From: CAMLIZ01 sp036231905
Lineage (GTDB): Bacteria > Pseudomonadota > Gammaproteobacteria > Burkholderiales > Burkholderiaceae_C
Direction: 5' to 3'
Length of the DNA stretch: 64,000 nt
NCBI RefSeq assembly: GCF_036231905.1
Contig: NZ_JAZARE010000002.1
Span: 496,001 to 560,000, forward strand
A program made the translations under genes and the position numbers. Position 1 is the stretch's first letter. Each line of letters begins with the position of its first letter. Positions 15,788-23,124 of the stretch are shown piece after piece. The notes below the pieces were generated by a model, which saw only the letters and a list, made by a program, of their open reading frames with translations, was not told where the DNA came from and made no database searches.

Positions 15788-15948
15788 GGCAGGCCCCTCG
15801 GAAGTGTGTCTTGGCGTAAGACATCACTGTGGCGGGACGGGGCCAAACCGGTCTGTTGAAGATTGGGCGTTTTGTGCCGCTGTTTACAAACGGAGCCGTT
15901 AGGGCGTGACGCGTTGCGCAGATCAGGCAGTGGCAGGCACAAAGCAAA

Positions 15949-15980
15949 AGGCCCGTACGTTGTTTGGAACGTACGGGCCT
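15949..15980 (-). terminator. Intrinsic terminator of tRNA-Val
   Basis: AGGCCCGTACGTT and AACGTACGGGCCT form a perfect 13-bp stem with a 6-base loop. Read on the minus strand it is followed by TTTTGCTTTG, a classical terminator tail, and it starts 6 bases after the tRNA 3' end. Confidence 0.88.
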
Positions 15981-15986
15981 GATGGC

Positions 15987-16061
15987 TGGTGGGCGGTGCA
16001 GGGTTCGAACCTGCGACCCCTGCCGTGTGAAGGCAGTGCTCTACCGCTGAGCTAACCGCCC
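15987..16061 (-). tRNA. tRNA-Val (anticodon CAC)
   Basis: The minus strand folds as a full 75-nt tRNA with encoded CCA. Acceptor stem GGGCGGT/ACCGCCC, D arm with AGCTCAGCGGTAGAGC, anticodon stem CTGCC/GGCAG around the loop TTCACAC (anticodon CAC, reading GTG), and T arm with GGTTCGAACC. GTG is a frequent Val codon in these genes. It lies 19 bases from the end of dnaQ on the same strand and is followed by its own terminator. Confidence 0.96.
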
Positions 16062-16080
16062 GAGTGTCTCGGGAAGCCCG

Positions 16081-16788
16081 CTATTGTGCCACAAGTTGGC
16101 GCCACACGGTTTTGCCGCCGCTGGCTTTGTCGAGATCGGCCAACAGCGCCTCGTGCGCGGAGGCTTCGCTCTCGGTGGCCAGCAGCACCGGCAGCGTGAA
16201 CTGCGACAGGTCCACCGCATCCACCGCCACGACCGCACCGTTCGCGTCTTCGGTCTCGATGACGAGCGAGCCCTGGCCGCGCGTCATGTTGATGTACACC
16301 TCGGCCAGCAGCCCGGCGTCCAGCAGCGCACCGTGCAAGGTGCGGTTGGAGTTGTCCACCTCGAGCCGGCGGCACAGCGCGTCCAGCGAGTTGGACTTGC
16401 CGGGGAACATCTCGCGCGCCATCAGCAGGCTGTCGGTGATCTTGCCGACGTGTTGCGCAAACGGCTTGCGGCCCAGGCGGCGCAGCTCCTCGTTGAGGAA
16501 GCCCACGTCGAAGGCCGCGTTGTGGATGATGATGTCCGCGCCCGCCAGGTAGGTGAGCAACTCATCAGCGACGGCCGCGAACACCGGCTTGTCGGCCAGG
16601 AACTCGTCGGTCAGCCCGTGGATCTTGACCGCGTCCTCGCTGTTGCGGCGCTCGGGGTTGACGTAGAAGTGCTTGTTGTTGCCGGTCAGGCGCCGGCTCA
16701 CCATTTCCACGCAGCCGATCTCGATGATGCGGTCGCCCGATTCGGGCGAGAGGCCGGTGGTTTCGGTGTCGAGGAAGATCTGTCGCAT
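16081..16788 (-). CDS. dnaQ: DNA polymerase III epsilon subunit (proofreading exonuclease)
   Basis: A 235-aa 3'-5' exonuclease of the DEDDh group. Exo I is FLDTETTGLSP, Exo II HNAAFDVGFLNEEL, Exo III HGALLDAGLLAEVY with the catalytic His and Asp; length matches the family (E. coli 243 aa). The C-terminal 50 residues would form the alpha-subunit binding tail. ATG at 16788 aligns with the family start (MRQIFLDTETTG). It corrects replication errors in the polymerase III core. It lies 10 bases downstream of lgt and just upstream of tRNA-Val. Confidence 0.95.
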   Translation of the reverse strand: MRQIFLDTETTGLSPESGDRIIEIGCVEMVSRRLTGNNKHFYVNPERRNSEDAVKIHGLTDEFLADKPVFAAVADELLTYLAGADIIIHNAAFDVGFLNEELRRLGRKPFAQHVGKITDSLLMAREMFPGKSNSLDALCRRLEVDNSNRTLHGALLDAGLLAEVYINMTRGQGSLVIETEDANGAVVAVDAVDLSQFTLPVLLATESEASAHEALLADLDKASGGKTVWRQLVAQ

Positions 16789-16798
16789 GGCTGTGATC

Positions 16799-17611
16799 CT
16801 AGCTGCGTCGCGCGCTACCGCGCTGTGCACTCCACCACCACAACAGCAGGCCCGCGGCCACCATCGGCACGCACAGCCACTGGCCCTGGCTGAGGTTGAG
16901 CGCGCGCAGGCCCAAAAAGCTGTCCGGCTCGCGGAAATATTCGGCGATGAAACGGAACACGCCATAGCCGATGAGGAAAGCCGCCGACACCTGGCCCAGC
17001 GGACGCGGCTTGCGGCCGAACCACCAGAGGATGGCGAACAGCAGCATGCCCTCCAACGCGAACTGGTACAGCTGCGACGGATGGCGCGGCACACCACCGT
17101 CATGCGCCTGCGGGAACACCATCGCCCATGGGAGCGACGGGTCGGCCGCGCGGCCCCACAACTCCCCGTTGATGAAGTTGCCGATGCGCCCGGACGCCAG
17201 CCCGGTGGGCACGCAGGGCGCGATCAGGTCGGTCACCTCGAGGAAAGGGCGCTGGCGCCGCCAGGCAAACAGCGCCATCGCGACCACCACGCCCAGCAGC
17301 CCGCCGTGGAAGGACATGCCGCCCTCCCACACCGCAAAGGTCTCCAGCGGATGCGCCAGGTAGTACGCCGGCTTGTAGAACAGCACATAACCCAGCCGCC
17401 CGCCCAGCACCACGCCCATCACGCCAAAGAACAGCAGGTCCTCCACGTCCCGGCGGGTCCAGCCGCGCTCGGCGAACCAGGGCTTGCGGGTGCGCAGGCT
17501 GGCCAGCCAGAAGAACAGGCCGAACGCAACGAGGTAGGTCAGGCCGTACCAGTGGATCTTCAGCGGCCCGAGCGCCAAGGCGACGGGCTCGAATTGCGGG
17601 TGCACCAGCAT
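16799..17611 (-). CDS. lgt: Prolipoprotein diacylglyceryl transferase
   Basis: A 270-aa inner-membrane enzyme with seven predicted helices. It transfers diacylglycerol from phosphatidylglycerol to the lipobox Cys of prolipoproteins such as CyoA. Signatures: LGGRLGYVLFYKPAYY, WEGGMSFHGGLLG (essential His) and GRIGNFINGELWGR. The start MLVHPQFEPVALALGPLKIH is typical. It lies 10 bases upstream of dnaQ in the same direction and 57 bases after the TPR gene. Confidence 0.96.
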   Translation of the reverse strand: MLVHPQFEPVALALGPLKIHWYGLTYLVAFGLFFWLASLRTRKPWFAERGWTRRDVEDLLFFGVMGVVLGGRLGYVLFYKPAYYLAHPLETFAVWEGGMSFHGGLLGVVVAMALFAWRRQRPFLEVTDLIAPCVPTGLASGRIGNFINGELWGRAADPSLPWAMVFPQAHDGGVPRHPSQLYQFALEGMLLFAILWWFGRKPRPLGQVSAAFLIGYGVFRFIAEYFREPDSFLGLRALNLSQGQWLCVPMVAAGLLLWWWSAQRGSARRS

Positions 17612-17667
17612 CGGTGTGTGTGGCTCGCAAGTGGTGGGCGGGCGATTGTCGCCTGTCTGCTCCGAGG

Positions 17668-18663
17668 TCAGCCCAGCTCGGCCAGCCGCTTCTTCGCGTC
17701 ACCCAGGTTGTTGGGATGGCCCTTGCCCTGGCTGACGAAGCGCTCCAGCAAGGGCTTGGCGCGCGCCTTGTCGCCCTTTTGCAGCCAGGCGAGCGCCAGG
17801 CGGTAGTCGACCGGCAGCCGGTCTGCACCCTGCAGCGTGCGGGCCCGCTCCAGCTGGGCGATGGCTTCGTCGTGTGCACCCGTTTCCCCGAGCACCCGGG
17901 CCAGGCCGTAGAAACCCAGCGCATGTGCGGCGTACTCGCGTTGCAGGCGCTCGAACACCGGGCGCGCCTTGGCCGGCTGCGCGTTGTGCAGGTAGATGGA
18001 GCCGAGCTGGCCCCAGGCATCGCGCACGTCGCTCGCCAGCGAGGTGTCGGCGCCCACACGCACACTCGCGAGCTCGCGCTCGGCTTCGGCCCACTGCTCC
18101 TCTTTCATCGCAATGCGCGCGCGCAGCAGCTTGGCGTGTTCGGGCTGGCGCGCCTGGGCGCCGGCGGCCACCTCGCGCGCCTTGCTCACGCTGCCGCCTG
18201 CGATGCCGGGCGCCAGCAGGTAGAACTGCACCAGGCCGTCGCGTGCATTGAAGTACAGCGGGTCCAGCTCCACCGCCTTGGCAAACGCATCGCGGATGCG
18301 CCCGGTGAGGGTCATCGCCTTCAGCATGCCGCCGGTGACGGCCTGCACACCCAGCAGCGAGCCGGTGGCGAAATGGCACACCGCGGCGGCCGGCTGCCGC
18401 TGCAGGCATTTGTCGGCGAGCACCAGTGCGCCCTCCACGCGCTGCGGGTCATTCGCACCCATCGCCAGCAGCGCAAGCGCCAGGGTGGCCTGGGGATCAT
18501 CTGGCTGGGCCTGCAGGCGCGCCTGTGCCAGCTTTTGAAGCTCCGCCGACCGGTCGGCCTCGAGCAACGCGTTCCACTGCGGGTCGGCGAGGGACTGCGC
18601 ACCGGCCTGGGCGGCCCATGCACACGTGAGGGCGACCGCGGCGCGGCGCAGGGAAAGGATCAT
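17668..18663 (-). CDS. Exported TPR-repeat protein
   Basis: A 331-aa protein with an N-terminal signal peptide (MILSLRRAAVALTCAWAAQA, cleavage after AGA) and several TPR-like helical pairs, for example AFAKAVELDPLYFNARDGLV, EHAKLLRARIAMKEEQWAEA, GQLGSIYLHNAQPAKARPVF and DKARAKPLLERFVSQG. TPR solenoids bind partner proteins; this one should act in the periplasm, perhaps in envelope assembly. Its ATG overlaps the stop of the LysR gene by 4 bases. The exact partner is unknown. Confidence 0.85.
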   Translation of the reverse strand: MILSLRRAAVALTCAWAAQAGAQSLADPQWNALLEADRSAELQKLAQARLQAQPDDPQATLALALLAMGANDPQRVEGALVLADKCLQRQPAAAVCHFATGSLLGVQAVTGGMLKAMTLTGRIRDAFAKAVELDPLYFNARDGLVQFYLLAPGIAGGSVSKAREVAAGAQARQPEHAKLLRARIAMKEEQWAEAERELASVRVGADTSLASDVRDAWGQLGSIYLHNAQPAKARPVFERLQREYAAHALGFYGLARVLGETGAHDEAIAQLERARTLQGADRLPVDYRLALAWLQKGDKARAKPLLERFVSQGKGHPNNLGDAKKRLAELG

Positions 18664-19601
18664 TCGGCTCTCTCGTGGTGAGGGGATGGCGCGACGGCAC
18701 GCCGCCCGGTGTGGCGCTGGCCCTGCACATGGGCCACGAAGCGCGCCACCACCGGCGGCACCGGCTCGCGCCAGATGAGGCTGGTCTCGCTGGCCAGGCC
18801 GGCGGAGGGCACGCGTTTGTACACCACGCCGGGGCGCTGCAGCTGGGTCACCGAATGCGGCACCCAGGCCACACCCATGCCCACCGACACCAGGTTGACG
18901 ATGGTCTGCATCTGAATGGCCTCCTGCGCAATGCGCGGCGTGACGCCGTGGCCGCGGTAGAACGCCAGCACCGCGTCGAACAGCGACGGCGAGATCGCGC
19001 GCGGAAAGATCACCAGCGGCTCGGCCAGCACGTCGGCGAGCCTGGGCGCCCTTGCAGTGCCGGCGGCCGGGTGCTCCTGGGACAGCGCGAGCACCAGCGG
19101 CTCGCGCAGCGCGGTCCAGGCCGCGAAGCCGGCCGGGGCGGCCCCGGGGGCATGCAGCACGAAGCCGGCATCCACCTCGTCGGCCGCAAAGGCGGCCAGC
19201 TGCACGTCCATCGTGGCCTCGCGCAGCTGCAATTGCACCTCCGGATGCGCCTCGCGGAAGCTGCGCAGCCACGCTGGCAGTGGCCCGTAGGCGATGCTGG
19301 ACACGAAGGCCAGGCGCAGCTGGCCACTGAAGCCTTGTGCGGCAGCCTGCACGATGCCGGGCAGCTCCTCCGCCGCGGCCAGCAGGCGCCGCGCCTGCAC
19401 CAGCAGCGCTTCACCCGCAGGCGTGAGCGCCACCGACCGGCGCGTGCGCTGGAACAGCTGCACACCGAGTGCAGCCTCCAAGGCCTGGATGGCCTGTGTC
19501 AGCGGCGGCTGCGTCATGTACAGGCGCAGGGCCGCCCGGCCGAAATGCAGCTCCTCGGCGACGGCCACGAACTGGCGCAGGGGGCGAAGCTCGATGTTCA
19601 T
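18660..19601 (-). CDS. LysR-family regulator divergent from ilvD
   Basis: A 313-aa regulator: winged helix-turn-helix (about 1-62: MNIELRPLRQFVAVAEELHF, then LTQAIQALEAALGVQLFQRT), linker helix and a type 2 periplasmic-binding co-inducer domain. ATG at 19601 gives the standard LysR start; in-frame codons upstream lie in the ilvD promoter region. The 98-bp divergent spacing with ilvD suggests that it controls ilvD or itself in response to an acid metabolite. It is coupled to the TPR gene. Confidence 0.9.
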   Translation of the reverse strand: MNIELRPLRQFVAVAEELHFGRAALRLYMTQPPLTQAIQALEAALGVQLFQRTRRSVALTPAGEALLVQARRLLAAAEELPGIVQAAAQGFSGQLRLAFVSSIAYGPLPAWLRSFREAHPEVQLQLREATMDVQLAAFAADEVDAGFVLHAPGAAPAGFAAWTALREPLVLALSQEHPAAGTARAPRLADVLAEPLVIFPRAISPSLFDAVLAFYRGHGVTPRIAQEAIQMQTIVNLVSVGMGVAWVPHSVTQLQRPGVVYKRVPSAGLASETSLIWREPVPPVVARFVAHVQGQRHTGRRAVAPSPHHERAE

Positions 19602-19699
19602 TGATATGCCGAGCGTATCAAACCGCCGCGACAAATAGATTGGACCGTCGCCCCAGGCGCTCGCCATACTGGCGCCAGCATCCAAAGGAGACACCGTCC

Positions 19700-21373
19700 A
19701 TGAGCTTCAACCGCCGCTCGAAGAACATCACCGAAGGCGTGGCCCGCGCGCCCAACCGCTCCATGTACTACGGCATGGGCTACCAGGAGGAGGACTTCTC
19801 CAAGCCCATGATCGGCGTGGCCAACGGCCACTCCACCATCACGCCCTGCAACTCCGGCCTTCAGCGCCTGGCCGATGCGGCGGTCATCGGCCTGAAGGAA
19901 GCGGGCGCGAACCCGCAGATCTTCGGCACGCCGACCATCAGCGACGGCATGGCCATGGGCACCGAGGGCATGAAGTACAGCCTGGTCTCGCGCGAGGTGA
20001 TCTCGGATTGCGTGGAAACCTGCGTCGGCGGCCAGTGGATGGACGGCGTGATGGTGATCGGCGGCTGCGACAAGAACATGCCCGGCGGCATGATGGGCAT
20101 GCTGCGCTCCAACGTGCCGGCGCTGTATGTGTACGGCGGCACCATCCTGCCCGGCAAGTACAAGGGCCAGGATCTCAACATCGTGAGCGTGTTCGAGGCG
20201 GTGGGCCAGTTCTCCGCCGGCAACATGAGCGAGGAGGACTTCTGCCAGATCGAGCGCCGCGCCATTCCCGGCAGCGGCTCCTGCGGCGGCATGTACACCG
20301 CCAACACCATGAGCTCGTCCTTCGAGGCCCTGGGCATGAGCCTGCCCTACTCGTCCACCATGGCGAACGTGGAAGACGAGGTGGTCGAGAACGTGAAGAA
20401 GGCCGCCGCGGTGCTGGTGGAGGCGGTGAAGAAGGACCTCAAACCGCGCGACATCGTCACCAGGCAGGCGATCGAAAACGCGGTGGCGGTGATCATGGCC
20501 ACCGGCGGCTCCACCAATGCGGTGCTGCACTTCCTGGCCATCGCCCACGCGGCGGAGGTGGACTGGTCCATCGACGACTTCGAGCGCATGCGCCGCAAGA
20601 TCCCGGTGCTGTGCGACCTGAAGCCCAGCGGCAAGTACCTGGCGGTGGACCTGCACCGCGCCGGTGGCATCCCGGCCGTGATGAAGGAGCTGCTGAAAGC
20701 CGGCCTGCTGCACGGCGACTGCCTCACCATCACCGGCAAGACGGTGGCCGAGAACCTCGCCGATGTGCCCGACCTGCGCACCGACCAGGACGTGATCCGT
20801 CCGGTGTCCAAGCCGATCTACGCCGAAGGCCACCTCGCCATCCTGAAGGGCAACCTCTCGCCCGAAGGCTGCGTGGCCAAGATCACCGGCCTGAAGAACC
20901 CGGTGATCACCGGCCCCGCCCGGGTGTTCGACGACGAACAATCGGCGCTCGCGGCCATCATGGCGAAGCAGATCAAAGCCGGCGACGTGATGGTGCTGCG
21001 CTACCTCGGCCCCAAGGGCGGGCCCGGCATGCCGGAGATGCTGGCCCCCACCGGCGCCCTCATCGGCCAGGGCCTGGGTGAATCGGTGGGCCTGATCACC
21101 GACGGGCGCTTTTCGGGTGGCACCTGGGGCATGGTCGTGGGGCACGTCGCGCCGGAAGCCTACGCCGGCGGCACGATTGCGCTGGTGCAGGAAGGCGACT
21201 CCATCACCATCGACGCCCACCAGTTGCTGCTGCAGCTGAACGTGCCGGACGAAGAGATCGCTCGCCGCCGCGCCACCTGGAAGGCACCGGCGCCGCGCTA
21301 TACCCGCGGCGTGCTGGCCAAGTTCGCGAAGAACGCGTCCAGCGCCAGCTCGGGCGCCGTGCTGGACAACTGA
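19700..21373 (+). CDS. ilvD: Dihydroxy-acid dehydratase
   Basis: A 557-aa IlvD/Edd enzyme making 2-ketoisovalerate and 2-keto-3-methylvalerate for Val, Leu and Ile. The three Fe-S Cys are in TITPCNSGLQ, GGCDKNMPGGMMG and GSGSCGGMYTANTMSSS. The length is that of the shorter (about 560-aa) IlvD group rather than the 616-aa E. coli form. ATG at 19700 follows AAGGAG at 9 bases; an upstream in-frame extension overlaps the LysR gene and is rejected. Monocistronic. Confidence 0.96.
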   Translation: MSFNRRSKNITEGVARAPNRSMYYGMGYQEEDFSKPMIGVANGHSTITPCNSGLQRLADAAVIGLKEAGANPQIFGTPTISDGMAMGTEGMKYSLVSREVISDCVETCVGGQWMDGVMVIGGCDKNMPGGMMGMLRSNVPALYVYGGTILPGKYKGQDLNIVSVFEAVGQFSAGNMSEEDFCQIERRAIPGSGSCGGMYTANTMSSSFEALGMSLPYSSTMANVEDEVVENVKKAAAVLVEAVKKDLKPRDIVTRQAIENAVAVIMATGGSTNAVLHFLAIAHAAEVDWSIDDFERMRRKIPVLCDLKPSGKYLAVDLHRAGGIPAVMKELLKAGLLHGDCLTITGKTVAENLADVPDLRTDQDVIRPVSKPIYAEGHLAILKGNLSPEGCVAKITGLKNPVITGPARVFDDEQSALAAIMAKQIKAGDVMVLRYLGPKGGPGMPEMLAPTGALIGQGLGESVGLITDGRFSGGTWGMVVGHVAPEAYAGGTIALVQEGDSITIDAHQLLLQLNVPDEEIARRRATWKAPAPRYTRGVLAKFAKNASSASSGAVLDN

Positions 21374-21389
21374 GGTTCCGGTCGGCGCA

Positions 21390-22283
21390 TCACGCGTCGA
21401 GCCGCACCCGCAGAAAACTCGCGAACCGCGGCACGCCGGTGCGGGTGAAGCCGCGGTGGGTGAAGGTGATGGTGGCGCCCACCGGCGGTGGCGCCAGCCG
21501 TTGCGCATCGGACAGGCCGGTGCCGATGTCGAACACCGGGCCACCATCCATGCGCACCCGCAAGGCACCCAGCTGCCCGTCGTATTTGCCCTGCCCGGGC
21601 AGATGGGCCAGCACCACCGCGTCGGCGTCGTTCAGTGGCTTGAGCTTGAGCAGCGCATCGCTTCGGCCGCTGCGGTAGGGCGCATCCGCGCGATGCAGCA
21701 TCAGGCCCTCCCCGCCGGCTGCCACCACCTCGGCCAGCCGGCGCCGAAGCTCGCTCGGGCCGCGCAGCGGCTGCTGCTCCACCTGCACCAGGGCGGCGAA
21801 GCCGGTGCGCTGCACCAGCGCGCCGATCGCCTCGTTGCGCGCCGAAAAAGGCCCCGGCGCGCCGGGCAGCTCGAAGAGCCGGTAGCTGATCTGGCGCCAC
21901 TCCTCGTCGCGCGGCAGTTCGCGCCGCACCGCGCCGGCCAGCGCCTCGAAGCGGCCGCGCGCCATCCACAACTCACCGTCCAGCGCCTGTGCGGGCAGCG
22001 CGGCGGTGAACCAGGCCGGCGCATGCACCGGCTGGCCGCTGCGAAAGCGCAGCACCTCGCCGTCCCACAAGGCCCGCACGCCGTCGAACTTTTCACTCAC
22101 CAGGTAGCCTGTGGGGTCGAAGCCGGGCGGGCAATCGTGCGCCAGGGGCACCTGCGGCCGCGGGCCGGCGCCGAACGCCGCGGTGCCTTGTGGCGTTGCC
22201 GCCGCCAGCGATGGCGCCACCAGCCACGCTAGGCCGCCGCCCGCCAGGCGGCGCCGCGCCGGGTTTGTCAGATCCATGCGCAT
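21390..22283 (-). CDS. Exported ATP-dependent DNA ligase (LigE type)
   Basis: A 297-aa minimal ligase. Motif I is SEKFDGVRA with the adenylated Lys near 65; LDGELW, EGLMLHR and LLKLKPL fit motifs III, IV and V. The C-terminal OB domain is short and there is no N-terminal DNA-binding domain, as in LigE/Lig-D-like periplasmic ligases linked to DNA uptake or extracellular DNA. The N-terminus has RRR followed by a hydrophobic stretch and AAA, a possible Tat signal. AGGGAGG lies 6 bases before ATG 22283. Convergent with ilvD. Confidence 0.88.
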   Translation of the reverse strand: MRMDLTNPARRRLAGGGLAWLVAPSLAAATPQGTAAFGAGPRPQVPLAHDCPPGFDPTGYLVSEKFDGVRALWDGEVLRFRSGQPVHAPAWFTAALPAQALDGELWMARGRFEALAGAVRRELPRDEEWRQISYRLFELPGAPGPFSARNEAIGALVQRTGFAALVQVEQQPLRGPSELRRRLAEVVAAGGEGLMLHRADAPYRSGRSDALLKLKPLNDADAVVLAHLPGQGKYDGQLGALRVRMDGGPVFDIGTGLSDAQRLAPPPVGATITFTHRGFTRTGVPRFASFLRVRLDA

Positions 22284-22406
22284 GCCGCGCCTCCCTCTTG
22301 TTGTGAAGGCGGCGACGATATCGGGCGCTGGGGACCTGCCGCAATCCTCCTCAGGAGGGCCACCAAAAGGGTGGGCGGCCGGGGCAGGCGCCCCGCTCGG
22401 AAGGCG

Positions 22407-22658
22407 TTACTTCTTCACGGCGCGGCGGCCGCGCTCGTCCATGCCCATGTCCACCAGGTGCTTGCGGCGGCGCTCTTCCTTCTTCTGCTCCATCTTGTCC
22501 ATGGCGCGGCGCTTTGTGTAGCCGCTGGCGTCGGCCCACCACCACCAGACCACCGCACCCGCGAAGGGCGACAGCACCCAGAACCAGGAGGTTTCCACCA
22601 GGGCCACATCAAACGCCTTGAGCAGGGTCAAGAGGGTGCCGATCACCACGAACCACAT
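22407..22658 (-). CDS. Small Trp-rich membrane protein (TIGR04438-like)
   Basis: An 83-aa protein with two hydrophobic segments: MWFVVIGTLLTLLKAFDVAL and FWVLSPFAGAVVWWWWA, followed by the conserved block DASGYTKRRAMDKMEQKK and a basic tail. This matches the small Trp-rich family of Burkholderiales, function unknown. The start at ATG 22658 has GAAGGA 7 bases upstream; an ATG at 22682 lacks this. It is divergent from the cytochrome c gene across a 93-base region. Confidence 0.85.
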   Translation of the reverse strand: MWFVVIGTLLTLLKAFDVALVETSWFWVLSPFAGAVVWWWWADASGYTKRRAMDKMEQKKEERRRKHLVDMGMDERGRRAVKK

Positions 22659-22710
22659 GGATGTGTCCTTCGGATGGGTCAACGGGCGACCCGTAGAATG
22701 CGTTGGAACT

Positions 22711-22725
22711 CACTGTAAACCAGTG
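22711..22725. promoter_or_regulatory. Inverted repeat in the cytochrome c leader
   Basis: CACTG-TAAAC-CAGTG is a 5+5 bp inverted repeat lying 26 bases before the cytochrome c ATG. A possible -10 element TAGAAT is at 22694-22699. It could be an operator or a small leader hairpin; no regulator is assigned. Confidence 0.3.
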
Positions 22726-22751
22726 CAACCGCAATGACCCGGAAGGATTCC

Positions 22752-23060
22752 ATGAAGTCGCTCATCGCTCTGCTCGCGGCCGTGGGCGCCACCCTGGCAG
22801 CCCCCGCTTTCGCCAACCAGGAACTGGCGCAGAAGAAGAACTGCATGGCCTGCCATGCGGTCGACAAGAAATTGGTGGGCCCGGCCTACAAGGACGTGGC
22901 CGCCAAGTACGCCGGCCAGAAGGATGCGGCCGACAAGCTGGCCGAGAAGATCCAGAAGGGTGGCTCCGGCGTCTGGGGCCCGGTGCCGATGCCTCCGAAC
23001 ACGCAGGTGAGCGCCGCCGAGGCAAAACAACTGGCCCAGTGGGTGATGACGCTGAAGTAA
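22752..23060 (+). CDS. Class I cytochrome c, periplasmic
   Basis: A 102-aa c551/c8-type cytochrome. Signal peptide MKSLIALLAAVGATLAAPAFA, then heme motif CMACH and the Met axial ligand in GPVPMPPNTQV; the C-terminal helix KQLAQWVMTLK is typical. It would carry electrons in the periplasm to an oxidase or peroxidase. ATG 22752 follows AAGGA at about 6 bases; an ATG six codons earlier is rejected because it precedes that site. Monocistronic with a strong terminator. Confidence 0.94.
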   Translation: MKSLIALLAAVGATLAAPAFANQELAQKKNCMACHAVDKKLVGPAYKDVAAKYAGQKDAADKLAEKIQKGGSGVWGPVPMPPNTQVSAAEAKQLAQWVMTLK

Positions 23061-23082
23061 GGCGCCCCGCTCTTCCGCCTGG

Positions 23083-23110
23083 AGGCCCGCTGTTGCGGGC
23101 CTTTGTTTTT
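23083..23110 (+). terminator. Intrinsic terminator after cytochrome c
   Basis: AGGCCCGC and GCGGGCCT form an 8-bp perfect stem with a TGTT loop, followed by TTGTTTTT. It lies 22 bases after the cytochrome c stop. Confidence 0.88.
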
Positions 23111-23124
23111 CCAGCAGGTGGCGG

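Noticed and set aside
15987..16061. tRNA-Val 3' end as an attachment site for an integrated element
   Set aside because: No integrase and no repeated copy of the tRNA end was seen within the window; neighbours are core genes.
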